Made by a program: the position numbers and the translations under genes
The notes under the pieces: generated by a model
Databases searched by the model: none
What the model was told of the DNA's origin: nothing
Seen by the model: the letters and a program-made list of their open reading frames with translations, nothing else
Source: Athripsodes cinereus
Taxonomy: Eukaryota; Arthropoda; Insecta; Trichoptera; Leptoceridae
Length of the DNA: 64,000 nt
Reading direction: 5' to 3'
Assembly (NCBI GenBank): GCA_947579605.1
Contig: OX388305.1
Coordinates: 25,309,542 to 25,373,541 of the forward strand
Shown here: positions 56,958 to 64,000 of the stretch, one piece after another
Numbering within the stretch: the first letter of the stretch is position 1
Layout: the number at the start of each line of letters is the position of its first letter

Positions 56958-57487
56958 ATAAGCCTAAGTGTGTTGGAATATGAATAAAATAAAGTATTTG
57001 GTAACGTAGTGTTGAGTAAAACTTTGAATTTGGATTTTTCGATAATCCTTAATGCCTTAATTTATAATTGGTTTGGAGATGATAACACGCGTGCTTATTA
57101 TTTGCAATTAGTTCGTGCTTGTGTGAACCGTAGGTAGGTACATGTTTTAAAATCCAAATGAGATAATTATGGTAGTCAGGAAAATGTCGCAAGTAAGTAC
57201 TAGTACTCTATGGTTTCTTGTTATCAGTTTCTATAATCGTCAGAGATCCGCTTGCGACTTCCGTCTTAATCGCTATTAAGTACAATAAAACTAACGGTTA
57301 TAAAGGAAACTACATAGTTTTATATCCAAGCAAAAAGGAAAACACTAAAGATGTCGTCAATTATATTACACATATATGGAGCGTACTATGCACAATATTA
57401 CGTAGGTATCAATAAGTTTTCTTGGTAAAAACACCAACCCATAACATATAAATAATTAGATTTTTCCTTATTACAAAATATATTGAC

Positions 57488-57592
57488 ATGTCTATCTATC
57501 TATCTATCTATCTATCTATACCGATACGCCGTATCCAAAGTGGAGTAGGCAGAGATATCAGTACACCATATAGATCTATCCTCATATACCAA
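57488..57592 (-). pseudogene. LINE family F 3' end with GATA-type tail
   Basis: Minus strand: GGATAGATCTATATGG, TCTCTGCCTACTCCACTT, GGATACGGCGTATCGGTATAG, then (ATAG)n (TCTATCTATC run at 57490-57520 on the plus strand). It matches 46926-46990 and shows an older form of the 3' end that is even closer to the SINE-like family's end. Confidence 0.8.
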
Positions 57593-57754
57593 ATGTTAAT
57601 AATCTTAATGATCTTCTATGCAAAAATACATTATTAACAATGGTTACCACTTCCTTGTGTATCTTTTTGTTGTTGTATTATTACACATGTATTTTTGTTT
57701 TTCTTACTATACCTATATGTATTATGTATGAATGATATTCTACACAAAGTAGTT

Positions 57755-57875
57755 CTTTTTGTGTCAATAAAACAATACGACAGTCAGAATAGGTTGCAAG
57801 CCTCATCGCTGAATTTAAGATGTAAAATATCTTCACTTTTTCAAATATCTGCCTTTTACATGAGGTGCAGCGTGA
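57755..57875 (-). repeat. SINE-like family, middle/5' fragment
   Basis: TTGCAAGCCTCATCGCTGAA, TTTAAGATGTAAAATATCTT and ATCTGCCTTTTACATGAGG in family order (minus). Confidence 0.7.
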
Positions 57876-60800
57876 TTCTCACTTATTGCATTGCCTGCTG
57901 ATGCAGAATGCATGTGATGAGAATGACCTAAAGATTGTAAATGACAAAGCGATATACCTACCTACGTCGCTGCATACCTACTAGAGTGGCAAAGTCCGGA
58001 CTCGAAAAATAAGTAACAGGACATTTACTATTATAACCACATTTTATTAGTACAACCACTTTTAACTTTAATTTAGTACTGTAATCGAAAATGATTCAAA
58101 TATCAATGATCAAATATATCTACCTTATATCGGTAGGTAATGATACTCATAGGTTTTCTGAGAAATCGGAAATGGTTATTTTGGCAAAACCACAAATTGT
58201 AGAATAACTGTAGGATTATATGTTTAAAAATAATTTACCGCTAACAGTAATACCTAATCAACTTGTCATCACATTGGTAGTTGTATAATATTATAAACCC
58301 AACAAAAAATCTTACCATAAAAACAATGGGGTTAAAATGATTTGTTTCTATGAATTTATGTTGAAGCAAATTCTATTTATAAATAGGGAGAAATTATATT
58401 CTTCAGTTAGGTAATGGGTAAAGGAACTGTTATAATCGTGGAATGTTTTCCTGCCATAGCAATATTTAATAAAATAAATCTATAAGATTTCCTTCAAATA
58501 ATATAGAGGTATTACATATTATTATAAAAGACTCATTGGCTTTTGATAGATGTTCAAAACATGACTAATAATTATTATTTATGGCGTCACAAGTCGCATC
58601 CTTTATCCCTGGAAAGGATAATGTCTTTTAGAGAAGAGAGAAAGGATGATAAATCAAAGATTGGACGTTTTACTAGACCACTCCGTTAGATATTGGTTAA
58701 AATTCTTCGAAGTATATACAACTTCAGGAGGAATATTTTATGTATCTAATATAAAAAGATGAAATATACGTAATGAGAAACGGAGTATTTTTTTTTTTAT
58801 TGAAAATAAATCATTAAATATAAACAAAATAAACAAGATATCTACATATAACATTTCTTAATCATCAATTGATAAACACCTATAAATGAAGCCATCAAAA
58901 TATTACGCAAGTGCGTATGAGATTAGCGAATATATCCATTTATCAAATTATATAGGTATTTTGGTTCAATAACAACATCCATAAGTAATAAACGTATCGT
59001 ATGAATTATTATAGAGGGAACAGAGGAAAGGTGGATCTAAATTACTGACCTGTTTTACATATATTCAATCAATCTAATTGAGTAGGTACCTATTTTCAAA
59101 AGATAGAGCAGTATTTATTTATATACCTATTCAAATAATATTCAGTATAAAGTTGAACCAAAAAAGTAACACAGGTAAGTGATTTGTTGATAACCATTTT
59201 GGTCAATAATTTTATTAGCTATAAGCTCACCTGCACATAATTAAACTCGTTTCATGTGCTTAATTATATAGACACATCGTAATCAATATTATTGTACGTA
59301 CTTGGGATGTGTATTTTAAGATTAAAAGAAAATCTTATCTCTCGCACATCCTCAATAGTTTTGTATAGTAAGCTTGTCGCAGATGCAAATTCCTCAGCTT
59401 ACGTATATCGTAAAGTTGTTAACGTATGAACTTTTAATTGAAACTTTTGGATCGCAAAGGATTTCAATTATTTAATTTATACTTTTAATCAAAACTCTTC
59501 AACTCTTGTATAAATCTTAATTTCTGCACATTTAAAAAGCTTGTATCCAGAGCTTCTTGAGAAAAAAATTATATTTTTTCACCGATTATCATTTTGATAT
59601 GTAATTTATGTTTATTTGGTACATATATTGACCTAAATGGTTTGACACAATATATGTTGATACTGAATAGGTACACCAATGTCAAAAATACGTTGGTTTA
59701 TCAGAAAGCAAATACAGCGAGGCTTTTAAACTTTTTTACTAAACAAAAGCTATTTGTGAATAGGTAAAAAAATGTAAAAGACTTATTCAATCTATTTAAT
59801 ACCGGACGCCTCAGAGTGTTGCATAAAAAGTTTATAATTCACGGACAAAATTATTACCATTGCATTGCCAAAAGAATCCGTTTAACGGCGAAGACAAAGA
59901 CAATATCGAGATATGAAATAATAGAGGTATATAAACAAAAGCATTTAATTTCCTCTTGGATCTACTTTATAGACACTAAGTAGAAAGATTATAAAAAAGT
60001 AATCTTACAAAAAATTAATAAGTATGTGAAATCAAACTCGTTTGACAAATCGAATAAATCTAATAAACACACGGGAAGATTTCATCTCGACTAGGTATGT
60101 CAAAGAAAATGATTTGACAAGATACGAAGGAGGATAAAAATAAGAATCATCTGGTGACCGTTTGATATTGTGTGGTTAGAAAAATAAAACTAATGATGAA
60201 GTTTCATTGTTTCAACGATATTACAACGGCTCTCTATGTAACATGTGATAGCAAAATGTAACATAATGTGAAATATGAAGCTCGAAAAGTTTGTTAATCT
60301 GTGACTGAACTGAAAACTGACATTCATACTTACAATCACGGAATAATATTGTATTGTGTGCACGTTAATCACAAACAGAGATTTATTTCTGCCTAAAATT
60401 ATTCCCTGGAACAATAATTTTTGCCGCATTTTGACCACAGAGTACCTAACAGCTGCTATTTGAAGAATTCAAAAATACCATGTAACAAAATATTGAAGAA
60501 ATGGTAGGTATGTTGAAGGAATATTTTAATTTTCGTTAAAATATTGTCGAGTAAGGTGCACTATATAACAAATTATTTTATAAGTAAAGTTTTGGCATAT
60601 TATTTGGAATAACTTTACTCTCCTACTAGACATGGCTAGTAAGCCAACTGTAAATATGTATATTTCGTGAGTGCGAGTTATTAGTACCTACCGCATGGTT
60701 ATGCCTTTTTTATAAGAATGTGTACAAATGGACAGCGACAATAAGCTTAATCATGATCTATATAATATATCATAGAATAGTTAAAACAAGTACACTCATA

Positions 60801-61431
60801 TATAATTACTACGTCTTACTTTAATAGTGAGTTTACCAAGTAACTGTTGAGTTATTGCATATAGATAGCTAGTTAGTAAAAACAGAATTTAAAAGCTATG
60901 AAGTAGCAATGTGTTGAACATATTATTACATACTAGTTTAAGCTCAGGTTCGCTCAAGAATAAACACGAAATTGAAAGATAGCGCGAATACCAAAATTTA
61001 CCCTCTTCTAAAATGATAATAGCAACACCATGCTAATGGATTTTTAGAGGATTTTTGCAGATTTGCATCTCTATATTTCGCCCTTTCTCTCTCACATTTG
61101 GGCCACATTCTGCGACGTTGAAAATCCCGGCTTTCATAACTAATAACAGAAGGCAAAATAAAGGGATGTCGTTAAGTAGATTAGTTGGGAGAAATCGGGC
61201 CTCCACGATAAACTCGCCACGGGTATATTGGTTGTATTTGATTAAAATGTATTTTTATGTAGATTTTGTCATCAATGTGCAGTAGAGAATAAACAAATAT
61301 AATGAAAATAGTAGGTAAAAAACAGTTTTTGTGACTGCACAATATACGGATGTGGACTGCAATAGTACTTGTGGTAGAACAGTTGGTTCCACAGTGATAA
61401 CTAACATGGTGAGGACATGATATGGCTCTAA
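57876..61431. other. AT-rich intergenic or intronic DNA
   Basis: The longest unannotated block (3.5 kb). Frames are short. A GC-richer patch at about 61010-61220 gives a 76-codon plus frame (61055-61285) without a recognisable domain. Confidence 0.45.
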
Positions 61432-61441
61432 GAGAAAATTT
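61432..61441. repeat. Target-site duplication GAGAAAATTT (left)
   Basis: Perfect 10-bp match to 61701-61710. Confidence 0.88.
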
Positions 61442-61700
61442 CATACTATACTATACTACTATACTATACCATCACGGCATATCCCACAAGTGGGGTAGCC
61501 AGCAGACCAGCTGCATATAAAACATGCAAGCCGTCTTCTCCGTGCCAATATAAAATCAAGACATTCAGGATGGGTGGCAAACCTCATCGCCGAATTTAAG
61601 ATGTAAAATGTCTTATTTTTTCGAACACCTGCCTTTTACAGGACACTCGAAAACTTATGGAGAAGAGTGGGAGACAAATTCTTTACCGGGTGCTCCATGG
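61442..61700 (-). mobile_element. SINE-like element (TATAG-tail family), intact copy
   Basis: 259 bp between perfect 10-bp duplications. The tail on the plus strand is CATACTATACTATACTACT..., and the 5' end is GGGTGCTCCATGG. Nearly identical to 38525-38780 over its length. Confidence 0.92.
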
Positions 61701-61710
61701 GAGAAAATTT

Positions 61711-62204
61711 TCCTTTTATAGAAAAATTACTGCCATTAAAATTAATGTTTTAATTTGCAGGCGATAAATGGTGGGAGTATAAAACTTGTCATTTTATTAA
61801 TCAGAAACACGATCAAGAATAAAATGTTTTCATAAAGGCGCTTGCTTCTTTCTGACTCTTATGATCAAAGTAATTTTAGAGAACATAATATTATAAACAT
61901 ATGTACATACATACTTACAGACAGACTTAAATGACTTATTATGCGGGTATTAAAAGATTATCATTTAGCACCGGATAAATGGTATTTTACACGGTTCACG
62001 GACGGTCATGGCCTCAGAATAAGAATTGCAATACAATATTTTCATTCATATCACAAAATTATTGTTGTTAACTTAAAATGTACAATGTACATACGAATAA
62101 TCTTATCGTACTATAGGTTCTGAAAGCGAAATCCTACGATTATTGCTTTGTGAGCAATATTCTAATAATTTTCTTTACATAATTTACTCTATTCTATTGT
62201 AATT
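61711..62204. other. AT-rich spacer
   Basis: No feature recognised. Confidence 0.4.
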
Positions 62205-62385
62205 GTTGTTTGTTGATTTATCTGTTGTGTTTAGTTATGTATGTTTTGTAGAGCACATAAGGGTAATATAGGGATCTTCACTGGTTTGCTTATTGCTAAA
62301 TATGTTATAGACCATTGTATTTTTTGTATCAACTGTATGTATCCTGTAAAATTGAAATAAATAAAAAAATAAATAAATAAAAAGC
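62205..62385 (+). repeat. Probable LINE 3' UTR with (AAAT)n tail
   Basis: A T/G-rich stretch ending GTATCCTGTAAAATTGAAAT and then AAATAAAAAAATAAATAAAT (62355-62381). The layout is that of a LINE 3' end; the coding part is not present and the family is not identified. Confidence 0.5.
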
Positions 62386-62879
62386 GACACTCATCCATTT
62401 ATGATAATATTTATACACAACATCGACTTACAATTTGCTTACAACGTGTGATAGCTACCAATCGATCGATTCATTATACAAATTATTATCTATTAACATT
62501 GCTTCCTTATAAATTAGATACAAGGAGCCAATTTATGTAAATTTGTTGGAGGAGACGGTTTTAATAAAGATATTTATTACACCTCTAAATTGATGGGCGA
62601 TTTATTGTGTACGAGTGTCTACTACCGAATTTAAAAAACATATGGTGTCCGTAATTTTAGTTGTGTCTGCGACATCGGTAATTATTAACATAAGTATTAA
62701 ATTATTTTGTAACTAAACAGTGTAAATTACTTTAATCACACAGTGTAATTAAGTAAGATGCATTCTAGAGTTATAGAAAAGAATTCATAGTATTCATATA
62801 ATATATAGGCTTAATAATTACATGGATTCTAATATAGACCTACTAAATTAGGTAATAGGTACTATTAGGCACTATCACT
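62386..62879. other. AT-rich spacer
   Basis: No feature recognised. Confidence 0.4.
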
Positions 62880-63050
62880 ACATAACCCATAAATGTATGT
62901 AACAAACATGCAAGCTGTCCTCTCCGTGCCAACAAAAAATTAAGACATTCAGGATAGGTGACAAACCTCATCACTGAATTTAAGATAATAAATATCTTTA
63001 CTTTACGAACATTGCCATTTTTAGGAGACTAATTCATTGTCGGTTGATCC
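62880..63050 (-). mobile_element. SINE-like element, diverged copy
   Basis: CATGCAAGCTGTCCTCTCCG, GACATTCAGGATAGGTGAC, CTCATCACTGAATTTAAGAT and TGCCATTTTTAGGAGAC in family order (minus). The last ~60 bp of the family, including the tail, are lost or unrecognisable. Confidence 0.78.
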
Positions 63051-64000
63051 AAAGAACAACACGAGGTGCACTGAATAGGTATATATTTCTAAAACTTAAT
63101 AATGGAATATCTGTGTATGATATGATAAAGAAATGCGGTCTTAGTGTTCAAATGATTGATGTACAGTTGTTGAAGTACGATAATGTATAAGTACAGAAAC
63201 ATTATAAAAGCAACTGAGCTTTTATCGACATCATACAGTAACGAAACCCGTAAAATACTGGTATTACTTGTAAAATTTATTAGTAAGTAAAAAGTTCGCA
63301 TAAAAAATGTTTTCCTGTAGAACAGAACCAACATGAACTTGCTTAGATTCAACATAAATCAAATCTGTAAATTCGTGATCAATATAATTTTAATACTATT
63401 CACGTCCCAACAGACAAAATACCAATAAGTCATTGCTTCCGTTCACAATACATACATGTACATTGTAGTATTGTGATTATTATAATAATAATAATATTGA
63501 AAAACTTTACCAAATTTTAATTTCATATATGTAGGTACAAAAACATCGATAAACATCAAACTGCCTGTACCGATATTCTTCAATACCATTTTATGCCACA
63601 ACTTGAATAACATAATGATATATTCTAATGTAAATATTATTAGAATGGCTGTTTATTGTTTAAATAAATAAATTGGTATGCAGATTGTTATGTTGGCTGT
63701 GGCAAGATAGATGATATTACTTATTTAACCATATTATATATTTATTTGTTTATATTGTGTCTGACCATAGATAAATTATACCTATAAGTGCGCTTCATGT
63801 TGAGGTGGTATAATATAATATTTCTGTCAATAACCCCAGGTGATGTCAATAGAATAATATGCAATATTATTTATTATTACATATCGTGTTTAAATTAAAG
63901 ATCTGACATTCTATACGACATTAATATGTGGTAGTAACTCAAGACCATAAATATGTCGTATCAATTACTATGTATATTTTGTTGATTGCTGACCTATTTT
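63051..64000. other. AT-rich DNA to the window end
   Basis: One 88-codon minus frame (63089-63355) of hydrophobic, AT-driven composition; no gene called. Confidence 0.4.

Noticed and set aside
57490..57520. CRISPR-like or regulatory TCTA repeat
   Set aside because: A simple tetranucleotide microsatellite that is the tail of a minus-strand LINE. No array with unique spacers exists anywhere in the window.

Overview
The window looks like gene-poor, AT-rich insect nuclear DNA. I found no host protein-coding gene, no functional tRNA or rRNA gene and no CRISPR array in the 64 kb. What can be recognised is almost entirely transposable elements and their debris, set in A+T-rich sequence with frequent TAGGTACCTACC-like runs. 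The non-LTR 3' ends carrying the GGTTGGCTGGAAGA ... AAGTCCGCC hairpin, followed by AATAAAG and an (ATT)n tail, are a type I associate mainly with Lepidoptera. I therefore lean to a lepidopteran, but another insect order such as Hemiptera cannot be excluded.

The main feature is a complete, apparently intact Ty3/gypsy-type LTR retrotransposon at 11267-21370 (10,104 bp). It has two 1,554-bp LTRs in which I see no difference, and an ACAGT target-site duplication. Its gag has a zinc knuckle, and an uninterrupted pol has protease, reverse transcriptase, RNase H and integrase in that order. Gag ends on a canonical A AAA AAC slippery heptamer immediately before its stop codon, and pol lies in the -1 frame, so Gag-Pol is very probably made by -1 ribosomal frameshifting. 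The leader carries a degenerate 15-16 bp tandem array. About 2.1 kb of apparently noncoding DNA separates pol from the 3' LTR, and there is no env.

Elsewhere the window holds: (1) a ~255-bp SINE-like family with about 21 copies or fragments, four of them nearly intact with perfect 9-13 bp target-site duplications; its last ~40 bp and TATAG tail match the 3' end of a LINE family also present here (46688-47026 and 57488-57592); (2) C-terminal reverse-transcriptase relics of several non-LTR lineages; (3) two hAT elements with perfect 8-bp duplications, one (41266-41882) retaining the C-terminal dimerisation region of its transposase; (4) several foldback/TIR elements (1658-1857, 29337-29597, 30790-30945, 51198-51358); (5) a perfect 87-bp inverted repeat with a 30-bp spacer at 31523-31726; (6) a tRNA-derived SINE with poly(A) tail at 36320-36484; (7) short tandem repeats and microsatellites. 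The remaining sequence has only short, compositionally biased open frames.

The elements interact. The SINE-like family probably borrows the LINE's retrotransposition machinery through the shared 3' end. One young SINE copy (38525-38780) lies inside the 3' UTR of an older LINE. The non-autonomous hAT copies would need a transposase supplied elsewhere in the genome. The LTR element seems to be the only unit here that encodes everything it needs.
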